Shown piece by piece: positions 56,728 through 64,000 of a stretch of DNA of 64,000 nt. The notes beneath the pieces were generated by a model that made no database searches, had not been told where the DNA came from, and saw nothing but the letters and a program-made list of their open reading frames with translations. Source of the stretch: Vibrio renipiscarius (GTDB lineage: Bacteria; Pseudomonadota; Gammaproteobacteria; Enterobacterales; Vibrionaceae); contig NZ_JTKH01000005.1 in assembly GCF_000827885.1 (NCBI RefSeq), positions 1-64,000 on the forward strand. Reading direction: 5' to 3'. Both the position numbers and the translations under genes were made by a program. Every line of letters starts with the position of its first letter. Within the stretch, counting starts at the first letter, position 1.

Positions 56728-57927
56728 ATGCAAACACTCGCAGGAAAAAAAATCCTACTTGGCATCAGTGGCGGTATTGCTGCTTATAAATGCGCAGAGT
56801 TAACTCGTCGTCTCATTGAACGAGGCGCACAAGTTCAGGTTGTGATGACACACGCCGCAAAAGAATTCATTACTCCGTTAACGATGCAAGCGGTCTCAGG
56901 CAGACCCGTATCGGACAGCTTGTTAGATCCCGCGGCGGAAGCGTCAATGGGTCACATTGAACTGGCTAAGTGGGCAGATTTGGTTTTATTGGCGCCAGCC
57001 ACGGCCGATTTGATTGCTCGCATGGCTGCTGGCATGGGTAATGACCTTCTAACAACGTTAGTACTTGCTAGCGATGCGCCGATTGCCGTTTCTCCTGCGA
57101 TGAATCAGCAGATGTACCTCAATTTAGCAACTCAAGAAAATATTGCGACGTTAGCACGCCGTGGTATGCACATCTGGGGCCCAGCCGCTGGTGAGCAAGC
57201 GTGTGGTGATGTTGGCCCTGGCCGTATGCTAGAGCCAATGCAATTGGTCGGATTGTGTGAGCAGTTTTTTGCCGATAAACCACTAAAAGGCAAATCGGTA
57301 TTAATCACGGCTGGTCCAACCCGTGAAGCGCTCGATCCGGTGCGTTATATCAGCAACCACAGCTCAGGCAAGATGGGCTTTGCATTAGCCGACATGGCCA
57401 AAAAACTGGGCGCTACAGTCACTCTCGTCAGCGGCCCTGTCTCACTGGCCACACCGCAAGGCTGTGAACGCGTGAATGTCGAGAGCGCTCTTGAAATGCA
57501 TCAGGCCGTGATGAATCACGCACAGCAGAGCGATGTATTTATCAGCTGCGCCGCTGTCGCCGATTACCGACCAGAGCACGTCGCTGAAAATAAAATCAAA
57601 AAGACGACTGATAATGACGCGATGACCGTCACCATGGTCAAAAACCCAGATATTGTCGCCAGTGTTGCCGCCTTAGCCGACAACCGACCATTTACGGTGG
57701 GTTTTGCCGCTGAAACACAGAATGTGAAGCAGTACGCCATCAGTAAACTGGAACGTAAAAATCTCGATATGATCTGTGCGAATGATGTCTCGCTTGCGGG
57801 CCAAGGGTTCAATAGCAACGATAATGCCATCACCGTATACTGGAAAGAAGGTGAGCAATCACTTACCCTTGCACCCAAACAACAGATTGCACAGCAGATC
57901 CTGCAAGTCATTGCCGACAAGCTGTAA
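56728..57927 (+). CDS. coaBC: Bifunctional phosphopantothenoylcysteine decarboxylase / phosphopantothenate-cysteine ligase
   Basis: 399 residues. The N-terminal CoaC flavodoxin-like half has [16 protein letters not shown], the SPAMNQQMY substrate motif and [13 protein letters not shown]. The C-terminal CoaB half begins near residue 190 ([20 protein letters not shown]) and contains the CTP site region ENKIKKT. Together they form 4'-phosphopantetheine for CoA synthesis. Divergent from radC. Confidence 0.96.
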   Translation: MQTLAGKKILLGISGGIAAYKCAELTRRLIERGAQVQVVMTHAAKEFITPLTMQAVSGRPVSDSLLDPAAEASMGHIELAKWADLVLLAPATADLIARMAAGMGNDLLTTLVLASDAPIAVSPAMNQQMYLNLATQENIATLARRGMHIWGPAAGEQACGDVGPGRMLEPMQLVGLCEQFFADKPLKGKSVLITAGPTREALDPVRYISNHSSGKMGFALADMAKKLGATVTLVSGPVSLATPQGCERVNVESALEMHQAVMNHAQQSDVFISCAAVADYRPEHVAENKIKKTTDNDAMTVTMVKNPDIVASVAALADNRPFTVGFAAETQNVKQYAISKLERKNLDMICANDVSLAGQGFNSNDNAITVYWKEGEQSLTLAPKQQIAQQILQVIADKL

Positions 57928-58026
57928 TCAAGAAATCATATAACGAAGCGAGTCACCCTGCTTATTCTTATCTGACAAGTGGGGTGCGCCGTTCTTTGCT
58001 AAAAGTGGTAATTAAAGGAAGCGTTG

Positions 58027-58617
58027 ATGGCTGTAACAAGAAAAACCAATCGCCGAGAAGAAATCTTGCAAGCACTGGCACAAATGTTGGAATCAACAGA
58101 TGGTGCCTCTCGTATTACAACCGCGAAACTGGCGAAGCAAGTTGGTGTTTCAGAAGCGGCGCTTTATCGACACTTCCCAAGCAAAGCACGCATGTTTGAA
58201 GGCCTCATCGAATTTATCGAAGAATCTTTGATGTCGCGCATTAATCGTATTTTAGATGAAGAAAAAGACACCTTAACGCGCATTCGCTTAGTGCTACAAT
58301 TGATACTCGCCTTTGCTGAACGCAATCCCGGCCTCACTCGCATCCTCTCAGGGCACGCGTTGATGTTTGAAAATGAACGTCTGCGTGAGCGTATCAACCA
58401 ATTATTTGAACGTATTGAAACCTCTTTACGTCAAATTTTGCGTGAACGTAAACTGCGTGAAGGCAAATCATTTCCGGTGGATGAGCGCATCCTCGCTGCG
58501 CAATTGCTTGGCCAAGTCGAAGGCAGCTTAAATCGTTTCGTGCGTTCTGATTTCAAATATCAGCCGACTGCGAACTTCGATGAATACTGGGCCCTGCTCA
58601 AAAACCAAATTGAATAA
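58027..58617 (+). CDS. slmA: Nucleoid occlusion factor SlmA
   Basis: 196 residues from the ATG at 58027 with an AAGGAAG site. It is TetR-like: a helix-turn-helix ([20 protein letters not shown]) followed by an all-helical dimer domain. SlmA binds dispersed sites on the chromosome and blocks FtsZ polymerisation there. It lies between coaBC and lpxL, the usual place (formerly ttk). Confidence 0.94.
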   Translation: MAVTRKTNRREEILQALAQMLESTDGASRITTAKLAKQVGVSEAALYRHFPSKARMFEGLIEFIEESLMSRINRILDEEKDTLTRIRLVLQLILAFAERNPGLTRILSGHALMFENERLRERINQLFERIETSLRQILRERKLREGKSFPVDERILAAQLLGQVEGSLNRFVRSDFKYQPTANFDEYWALLKNQIE

Positions 58618-58682
58618 CAGGCGCCTATAACCTACAAATAGACAACTCTGAACATGGAAATCAGTTTAGGATAGTGACGACG

Positions 58683-59633
58683 ATGAGTAATAATAAATAC
58701 GCTAAGCCAACTTTCTCTTTCTCCCTTTTACACCCTAAGAATTGGGGCGTTTGGTTAGGATTTGGGCTCCTAGCCATCATCGTCAATCTCTTGCCCTATT
58801 CACTGCTGTATCGCTTGGGCCGATTTATCGGCCATATCGGCATGAAATATGGCAAAAGCCGAGTTCACGTCACGCATCGAAACCTTGAACTCGCCTTTCC
58901 CGATATGAGCGAGCAAGAACGCCAAGCCATTGTCGAAGACAACTTCAAAAATACCGGCCTTGCTTTAATCGAAACGGGGATCACTTGGTTTTGGCCAACG
59001 TGGCGCTTCAAACGCATTATTGTTGATAAAGACACGCACATGCTGCGTAAATACACCGAAGAAAAACAAGGCGTCCTGCTTTGTTGTGTACACGCCCTTA
59101 ATTTAGAAATCACCGCACGAGCATTAGGTGTACTCGGCATTGGCGGATACGGTGTATTTCGTCCACACAATAATCCTGCGTATAACTTCATCCAATACTG
59201 GGGCCGAACTCATAACGGCAACACACTGATTGATCGTAAAGACATAAAACAGATGATCCGCGTATTGCGCCAAGGTAAACATCTTTTCTACTTAGCCGAT
59301 CATGATTACGGTCGCAACAAGTCGGTCTTTGTGCCCTTTTTCGCGGTAGAAGACGCTTGCACCACCACCGGCACCAGCATTCTTGCTTATACCAGTAAAT
59401 GCAAGATCATACCCGGCTCTGGTTTTAGAAATGACCAAGGCAAGTATGAGATCATGGCTGATATCTCCATTGGGCAAGATTACCCACAAAAAGATGAAGT
59501 GGCCGCCGCAGCCTACATGAACAAGTATATTGAGATGCTGATTCTCCGCGCACCTTCACAGTGGATGTGGCTGCACAAACGCTTTAAAACCATGGCAGAC
59601 CCTCAGGCGAAGAAAGCCTGCCGTTATCAATAG
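58683..59633 (+). CDS. lpxL: Lipid A secondary acyltransferase, LpxL type
   Basis: 316 residues from the ATG at 58683. A GTG three codons earlier is possible. FSLLHPKNWGVWLGFG starts the membrane anchor. The active-site HX4E motif is in CCVHALNLEITARALG. YGVFRPHNNP, LIDRKDIKQMIRVLRQG and DHDYGRNKSVFVPFFAV match LpxL throughout. It adds the first secondary acyl chain to Kdo-lipid IVA. Confidence 0.92.
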   Translation: MSNNKYAKPTFSFSLLHPKNWGVWLGFGLLAIIVNLLPYSLLYRLGRFIGHIGMKYGKSRVHVTHRNLELAFPDMSEQERQAIVEDNFKNTGLALIETGITWFWPTWRFKRIIVDKDTHMLRKYTEEKQGVLLCCVHALNLEITARALGVLGIGGYGVFRPHNNPAYNFIQYWGRTHNGNTLIDRKDIKQMIRVLRQGKHLFYLADHDYGRNKSVFVPFFAVEDACTTTGTSILAYTSKCKIIPGSGFRNDQGKYEIMADISIGQDYPQKDEVAAAAYMNKYIEMLILRAPSQWMWLHKRFKTMADPQAKKACRYQ

Positions 59634-59668
59634 CGTTGTAGGCTAGCACCTAACCCGCAATCACGGCC

Positions 59669-59710
59669 TTCTAACGCACACCTTCTAAAGAAAGTGGTAC
59701 CGCGTTAGAA
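59669..59710 (+). other. Long hairpin downstream of lpxL
   Basis: Outer arms TTCTAACGC (59669-59677) and GCGTTAGAA (59702-59710) enclose a second pairing, CAC...GTG with TTCT/AGAA. It precedes the pyrE terminator and lacks a T-run. It could stabilise the lpxL 3' end or be a small repetitive palindrome. Confidence 0.5.
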
Positions 59711-59714
59711 AACA

Positions 59715-59743
59715 AAAAGCCCCGCATCAAATGCAGGGCTTTC
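59715..59743. terminator. Terminator between lpxL and pyrE
   Basis: A stem AAAGCCC-GCAT/ATGC-GGGCTTT, flanked by A-run and T-run, between convergent lpxL and pyrE. Confidence 0.85.
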
Positions 59744-59787
59744 ATGTTTATACGCTTTCGTTCAACCAATCATTCGCCTTGGTTAAA

Positions 59788-60429
59788 TTAGATGCCGTAT
59801 TGTGCACGGTACGCTTTCACCGCTTCTAGGTGTTCAACGCTGGTGCCTTTTTCTTCAAGGTAAGTGATAAGGTCAGTCAGGCTCACGATAGAGATGATTT
59901 CACAGTTGAAGTCACGCTCCACTTCTTGAATCGCCGACAACTCACCCTTGCCTTTCTCTTGACGATCAATCGCCACCAATACACCCGCAAGATCTGCGCC
60001 GTTCGCTTGAATGATTTCCATTGATTCACGAATCGCCGTGCCCGCGGTAATCACATCGTCCACCAGCATGATACGACCTTCCAGTGCGCTACCGACTAGG
60101 TTGCCACCTTCACCGTGATCTTTGGCTTCTTTACGGTTAAAGCAGTAAGGCTTATCCATATCGTGGTGATCCGCCAGCGCAACCGCGGTGGTGGTTGCAA
60201 TTGGAATGCCTTTGTACGCAGGGCCAAACAACACATCGAACTCGATACCAGAGTCTGCTAGCGCCGCCGCGTAGAAGCGACCTAAACGCGCCAAATCACG
60301 GCCAGTATTAAACAGGCCAGCGTTAAAGAAATACGGACTCTTACGGCCTGATTTCAAAGTAAACTCACCAAACTTTAAAACTTCCTTCTCTAATGCAAAT
60401 TCAATAAATTCACGCTGGTATGCTTTCAT
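59788..60429 (-). CDS. pyrE: Orotate phosphoribosyltransferase
   Basis: 213 residues, the same as E. coli Pyr[16 protein letters not shown] is the orotate region, and the PRPP-binding loop is [14 protein letters not shown]. It makes OMP in pyrimidine synthesis. It lies 285 bp downstream of rph on the same strand, with a terminator and an ERIC-like element in between, recalling the attenuated rph-pyrE arrangement of E. coli. Confidence 0.97.
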   Translation of the reverse strand: MKAYQREFIEFALEKEVLKFGEFTLKSGRKSPYFFNAGLFNTGRDLARLGRFYAAALADSGIEFDVLFGPAYKGIPIATTTAVALADHHDMDKPYCFNRKEAKDHGEGGNLVGSALEGRIMLVDDVITAGTAIRESMEIIQANGADLAGVLVAIDRQEKGKGELSAIQEVERDFNCEIISIVSLTDLITYLEEKGTSVEHLEAVKAYRAQYGI

Positions 60430-60563
60430 CTCTTACTCTCTAAATAAATCTCTAGCACTCATTGCTAGATGGTCTACAAAAATTCAAATATTTTGACACA
60501 GCCCTCCTCAACGTCATTGGCAGTAAATAGACTCGCCTTTACGATGAAGAGGTAATCTTTGCA

Positions 60564-60670
60564 GTAGATGGCATCACAGCTAGGCAGCCAGATTTTTCGA
60601 ACCTATGAGCATACTCAAGTATGTGATTAGGTCGAAAAATTGCAGTGAACAACGCTGTGGTGTTATCTAC
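60564..60670. repeat. ERIC-like palindromic repeat between rph and pyrE
   Basis: An imperfect palindrome of about 107 bp. The outer arms are GTAGAT/ATCTAC and CATCACAGC/GCTGTGGTG, and the inner arms are ATTTTTCGA/TCGAAAAAT. The core (GAGCATACTCAAGTATGTGATTAGG) follows the enterobacterial ERIC core pattern GAGC-TTAC-n-AAGTAAGTGACTGGG. ERIC elements are known in Vibrio. It could form a large RNA hairpin in the pyrE leader. Confidence 0.65.
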
Positions 60671-60679
60671 AAAAAAGAT

Positions 60680-60713
60680 AAAAAAATAGCCTCCCAATGG
60701 GAAGCTATAAAAG
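60680..60713 (-). terminator. Terminator immediately after rph
   Basis: On the minus strand a stem TAGCTTCCC/GGGAGGCTA with an ATT loop is followed by seven T. It touches the rph stop and lies in the position of the E. coli pyrE attenuator. Confidence 0.8.
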
Positions 60714-60714
60714 A

Positions 60715-61431
60715 TTATTCCGCCAACGCCGCTTTCTGCGCCGCAACAATATCGGCCACACCTTTGGTCGCCGACTCTAGTAGCGCCAACAATTGTAGGT
60801 GAGTAAACGGTTCGCCTTCTGCCGTGCCTTGCACTTCAATCATGCGACCATCTTCAGTCATGACGACGTTCATATCGGTGTCCGCTGCTGAATCTTCAAC
60901 ATACTCAAGGTCACACAATACGTTTTCACCAAGCAGACCCACTGACACTGCCGCTACATGGCCAGTCATCGGGTTTTTCTTCAACTTACCTTTTTCGATC
61001 AGGTGTTGGAATGCATCTGCCAGTGCAACACTTGCACCAGAGATAGACGCAGTACGAGTACCGCCATCTGCTTGGATAACATCACAGTCAACGGTGATCA
61101 TAAACTCACCCATTGCTTTTAGATCAACCACTGCGCGTAGGCTGCGCGCGATAAGGCGTTGGATTTCCATTGTGCGTCCGCCTTGCTTACCGCTCGCCGC
61201 TTCACGACGGTTACGCGTATGCGTTGCACGTGGCAGCATGCCGTATTCAGCCGTTACCCAGCCCTTACCCTTGCCTTTCATCCAATGCGGTACGTTTTCT
61301 TCAATAGAAGCGTTACAAAGAACCTTGGTGTTACCGAACTCTACCAGTACAGAGCCTTCTGCATACGCAGTATAGTTACGAGTAATTTTGATTGGGCGAA
61401 CTTGATCCGCCTTGCGGTCGTTTGGACGCAT
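60715..61431 (-). CDS. rph: Ribonuclease PH
   Basis: 238 residues from the ATG at 61431 ([13 protein letters not shown]), preferred to the ATG at 61437 because of AAGG spacing. It has the phosphorolytic core motifs [38 protein letters not shown] and [15 protein letters not shown]. It trims tRNA 3' ends with phosphate. It appears full-length, unlike the frameshifted E. coli K-12 copy. Confidence 0.97.
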   Translation of the reverse strand: MRPNDRKADQVRPIKITRNYTAYAEGSVLVEFGNTKVLCNASIEENVPHWMKGKGKGWVTAEYGMLPRATHTRNRREAASGKQGGRTMEIQRLIARSLRAVVDLKAMGEFMITVDCDVIQADGGTRTASISGASVALADAFQHLIEKGKLKKNPMTGHVAAVSVGLLGENVLCDLEYVEDSAADTDMNVVMTEDGRMIEVQGTAEGEPFTHLQLLALLESATKGVADIVAAQKAALAE

Positions 61432-61627
61432 GGGCATGTACCTTAATTAGCAGGGGAAACGTTTGGTTGGGTCAAGATTATAGCGGAAAAGAATATAACT
61501 GGCGAGCAAAGCCGCACAGACAAATCAGTGACATCCTCATAAAGCAGTAATAGTCGACAAGATTGATGTGACAACTGTGCTACTATCTCAAGGTTAATTT
61601 TCAGCATATATAAGACAGGAAAATTCG

Positions 61628-62494
61628 ATGATCTACAGCATGACTGCTTACGCCCGTAAAGAAGTGAAAGGCGACTGGGGCACAGCCGTATGGGAAATTC
61701 GCAGCGTAAACCAACGCTACCTAGAAACCTACTTCCGCTTACCAGAACAGTTTCGTGGCCTAGAGCCAATCCTGCGTGACCGTTTTCGTAAACGCCTAGC
61801 GCGCGGTAAAGTGGAGTGTCACCTACGTTTTGAAGCGAACCCAGCCGCGCAAGGCGATCTGACTATCAACGAAACACTGGCGAAACAAGTGATCAATGCG
61901 GCGAAGCAAGTCATGGCGCTCACCGGTGATGATAGCCGTATCAACCCATTCCAAGTAATGCAATGGTCTGGTGTGATGGAAACGCCAGAGCAAGACATGG
62001 ACAGCGTCAACAAAGACCTACTTGCGGGCTTTGATGAAGCCGTAAACGAATTTATCGATGCTCGTGGTCGTGAAGGTGACAACATGAAGGCATTGATTGA
62101 GCAGCGTCTAAACGCGATTACGGATGAAGTAGTGAAAGTTCGTGCTCGCATGCCTGAAATCTTGGTTTGGCAACGTGAACGCCTAATGAGCAAGTTTGAA
62201 GACGCGAAAGTGGACCTCGATGGTTCTCGTGTTGAACAAGAGCTGATCCTACTGGCGCAAAAATCAGACGTGGCAGAAGAGCTTGATCGTCTTGATTCTC
62301 ACGTAAAAGAAACTCTAGTCGTGATGAAGAAAGGCGGCGCTTGTGGCCGTAAGCTGGACTTCATGATGCAAGAGTTTAACCGTGAATCAAACACGCTAGC
62401 ATCAAAATCCATCAGCACAGACATCACCGCATCGGGTGTTGAGCTTAAAGTGCTGATTGAACAAATGCGCGAACAAATTCAAAACATCGAGTAA
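61628..62494 (+). CDS. YicC family endoribonuclease
   Basis: 288 residues. The YicC_N domain (MIYSMTAYARKEVKG to EIRSVNQRYLETYFRLPEQ) and the C-terminal DUF1732 domain (LDFMMQEFNRESNTLASKS) are complete. YicC proteins are endoribonucleases reported to affect small-RNA stability. The yicC-rph divergent order is conserved across gammaproteobacteria. An AGGAAA site precedes the ATG. Confidence 0.93.
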   Translation: MIYSMTAYARKEVKGDWGTAVWEIRSVNQRYLETYFRLPEQFRGLEPILRDRFRKRLARGKVECHLRFEANPAAQGDLTINETLAKQVINAAKQVMALTGDDSRINPFQVMQWSGVMETPEQDMDSVNKDLLAGFDEAVNEFIDARGREGDNMKALIEQRLNAITDEVVKVRARMPEILVWQRERLMSKFEDAKVDLDGSRVEQELILLAQKSDVAEELDRLDSHVKETLVVMKKGGACGRKLDFMMQEFNRESNTLASKSISTDITASGVELKVLIEQMREQIQNIE

Positions 62495-62515
62495 TCGTTT
62501 GCGATATTTCCGATA

Positions 62516-62562
62516 GCAAAAAGCCCTGAACTGGTCTTAAACAACGGTTCAGGGCTTTTTTC
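62516..62562 (+). terminator. yicC terminator
   Basis: A stem AAAGCCCTGAAC/GTTCAGGGCTTT with a loop of about 17 nt, flanked by A-run and T6, between convergent yicC and pdxY. Confidence 0.88.
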
Positions 62563-62645
62563 GTTTTAGAACGACGAAACTAAAAAACGAAGCTTTATAG
62601 CTTACCTTTAAAAGTTAGCTGTAAACTAAGCTTTAAAACGAGGCT

Positions 62646-63509
62646 CTAACGCTCAATCTTTTGCGCCTTAAACGCTGGCTCGTCGGTGCTGGCAACTGCG
62701 TCTTGAACGGGAACGATTTGCAGCTCCCATTCATTGCGTTCTGCGGTTTCTTTTAGCACGCTGTACACCGCGTTATTACACAACTCAAACGACAAGACCG
62801 CATCGTTATTATTCAAGTAGTGACCCGTAAAGATAGAGGTAATCAAATCGCCCACACCCACTGGTTGGCGAACAAAATCCAGCAACGGACGCGTTACCAA
62901 GAACAAGCCCTGCTCACACGCCATCAACATGGTGAAGTCTTGCTTTGATGCGCAATGAAGATGCTTCACTAACACAATTTTCGGCCCCATCGTCAGCGCC
63001 AATTGGCAAGCCTCAATCGCACTGTCTAGGTCGTGAATATCCACTCCCGTGAAGCGCGCTAACTCAAACTGATTTGGCACGATAATATCGGCTTTTTTCA
63101 TCAATCTTTCGCACAGCGCTTCCGTGACTTCCGGGCTCACAATGCAGCCTTTCTCTGGATCACCCATCACCGGATCACAAACATACAACGCTTGTGGATT
63201 ATGCTGCTTAACGCGCTCAACTGTGGCCAGAATTTCATCCGCTTGCACACCGCTGCCCATGTAGCCTGAAATCACCGTTTTCACTTTACGCGCGGCATCA
63301 ATATTGATTAAGCCATCCGCCAATGCCGTGATATCCCCTTGCTGCATCACCTTACCCGTCCAACCTTGTGTGTACTGGGTGTGGTTAGAAAACTGCACCG
63401 TGTGAATAGGCCAAACGATGTGCCCCAAACGCTGCAATGGGAATACCGCTGAACTGTTACCGGCACAGCCATAAACAACGTGAGACTGGATGGAAAGAAT
63501 ACCTTGCAT
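62646..63509 (-). CDS. pdxY: Pyridoxal kinase PdxY
   Basis: 287 residues from the ATG at 63509 (MQGILSIQSHVVYGCAGNSS), the same length as E. coli PdxY. The GAGGTAG site before it rules out longer in-frame starts. It is a ribokinase-fold enzyme with YVCDPVMGDPEKGCIV, IVPNQFELARFTG and the ATP/anion motif VGVGDLITSIFTGH. It phosphorylates pyridoxal to PLP in the salvage pathway. Confidence 0.95.
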   Translation of the reverse strand: MQGILSIQSHVVYGCAGNSSAVFPLQRLGHIVWPIHTVQFSNHTQYTQGWTGKVMQQGDITALADGLINIDAARKVKTVISGYMGSGVQADEILATVERVKQHNPQALYVCDPVMGDPEKGCIVSPEVTEALCERLMKKADIIVPNQFELARFTGVDIHDLDSAIEACQLALTMGPKIVLVKHLHCASKQDFTMLMACEQGLFLVTRPLLDFVRQPVGVGDLITSIFTGHYLNNNDAVLSFELCNNAVYSVLKETAERNEWELQIVPVQDAVASTDEPAFKAQKIER

Positions 63510-63738
63510 AACTACCTCAAAAGCGAGCTTTAACGCTCTTAACACTGACGTATCGAGAGTACAGATGACTCACGCTGTGTTTCAAATGCGCATCAACGAT
63601 ATACCCGTCTTATCTTCAAATGCGTGCGGGTAACCCAATTAACTGTAAGTGATTAGTTTGAACCAAAAATGAGATGACGTCATCGCCTAGTGCAGCCGTT
63701 TCATCAACTATTCTGATTATAAATCTGTTTCACTCACT

Positions 63739-63764
63739 AAAAAGCCCCGCAATCGCGAGGCTCT
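63739..63764 (-). terminator. psiE terminator
   Basis: A stem GCC-CGC/GCG-GGC with an AATC loop. On the minus strand it is followed by TTTTTA. It lies about 30 bp past the psiE stop. Confidence 0.75.
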
Positions 63765-63795
63765 CATCGTTTATAGCTGACCTGTTTACTGCCGG

Positions 63796-64000
63796 CTATT
63801 CGTCTTTTTCCGTTGTTCGACCATCGATATACGGCCAATAGTGGTGCCCCACTCGAATTAACAAGGTCGCGGCAGCTAAAACAAACGCCGCCACTGACAG
63901 CCACACAATTAAAATGGCATCGAGCTCTTTCATTCCCAGCGTGATGTAACGAGCAATCGCCATCATCGCAATATAAATTGGGTAACGAACCGGAATTTTA
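63796..64000 (-). CDS. psiE: PsiE-family membrane protein, N-terminal end outside window
   Basis: About 67 C-terminal codons are visible before the TAG at 63796-63798. RYPIYIAMMAIARYIT is the conserved PsiE segment, followed by a hydrophobic helix (ILIVWLSVAAFVLAAATLLI) and a charged tail ending TTEKDE. PsiE is a small inner-membrane protein induced by phosphate starvation in E. coli. Its biochemical role is unclear. It is truncated only by the window edge. Confidence 0.8.
   Translation of the reverse strand, partial: KIPVRYPIYIAMMAIARYITLGMKELDAILIVWLSVAAFVLAAATLLIRVGHHYWPYIDGRTTEKDE

Noticed and set aside
60824..61375. Long open frame opposite rph
   Set aside because: It lies entirely antisense to the well-supported rph gene, with no start signal or recognisable domain.

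Overview
The window looks like chromosome I of a Vibrio, most probably Vibrio vulnificus or a close relative. The basis is the gene content and order: ftsN-cytR-priA-rpmE, metJ/metBL/metF, zapB, glpX, groESL, birA-murB and pssA, then a surface-sugar locus ending at hldD, then an LPS-core cluster, then coaD, mutM, rpmGB, radC, coaBC, slmA, lpxL, pyrE-rph, yicC and pdxY. The species call is inference from family knowledge, not from a search. I saw no rRNA, tRNA or CRISPR array.

Region 1 (1-4.5 kb, minus strand) is the damaged promoter-proximal end of a capsule-type operon. A JUMPStart/ops element at about 4.46 kb is followed by a fragment of a Wzc-like gene. A complete IS3-family element (2975-4176) then lies against two glycosyltransferases and an EpsG-type polymerase. 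The usual wza-wzb-wzc export genes are not present here.

Region 2 (5-25.8 kb) is conserved core. It carries cell division (ftsN, zapB), a frameshifted cytR, priA, ribosomal protein L31, the methionine regulon with visible MetJ operators (metJ, metBL, metF), glpX, a diguanylate cyclase, groESL with a sigma-32-like promoter, birA-murB and pssA.

Region 3 (25.8-40.6 kb) is an AT-rich surface-polysaccharide island. It has an initiating sugar-phosphate transferase, a WbpK-like epimerase/reductase and a WbpM-like 4,6-dehydratase. These are followed by a minus-strand operon of a GT4, an ABC-exporter-like membrane protein with no ATPase, a GT2 and two consecutive pyruvyltransferase-like proteins, one fused to a putative glycosyltransferase. 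Next comes a sialic-acid operon, neuD-neuB-neuA-neuC. neuD is interrupted by a heptanucleotide repeat that puts a stop codon at codon 22. A decayed IS4-family transposase separates neuD from hldD. No obvious Wzx flippase or Wzy polymerase lies in this island.

Region 4 (40.7-53.6 kb) makes nucleotide sugars and the LPS core: hldD, ugd, lpxM, waaL, waaF, waaA, a LicD-family transferase paired with a CDP-glycerol-type cytidylyltransferase, kdkA, a heptosyltransferase, core GT2 enzymes, coaD embedded in the run, and a GT90.

Region 5 (53.6-64 kb) is again core housekeeping. It includes an ERIC-like palindromic element between rph and pyrE and ends in a partial psiE.

The points most worth checking are the neuD repeat, the unusual export and pyruvylation genes of region 3, the broken capsule operon, the cytR frameshift and the LicD/cytidylyltransferase pair.
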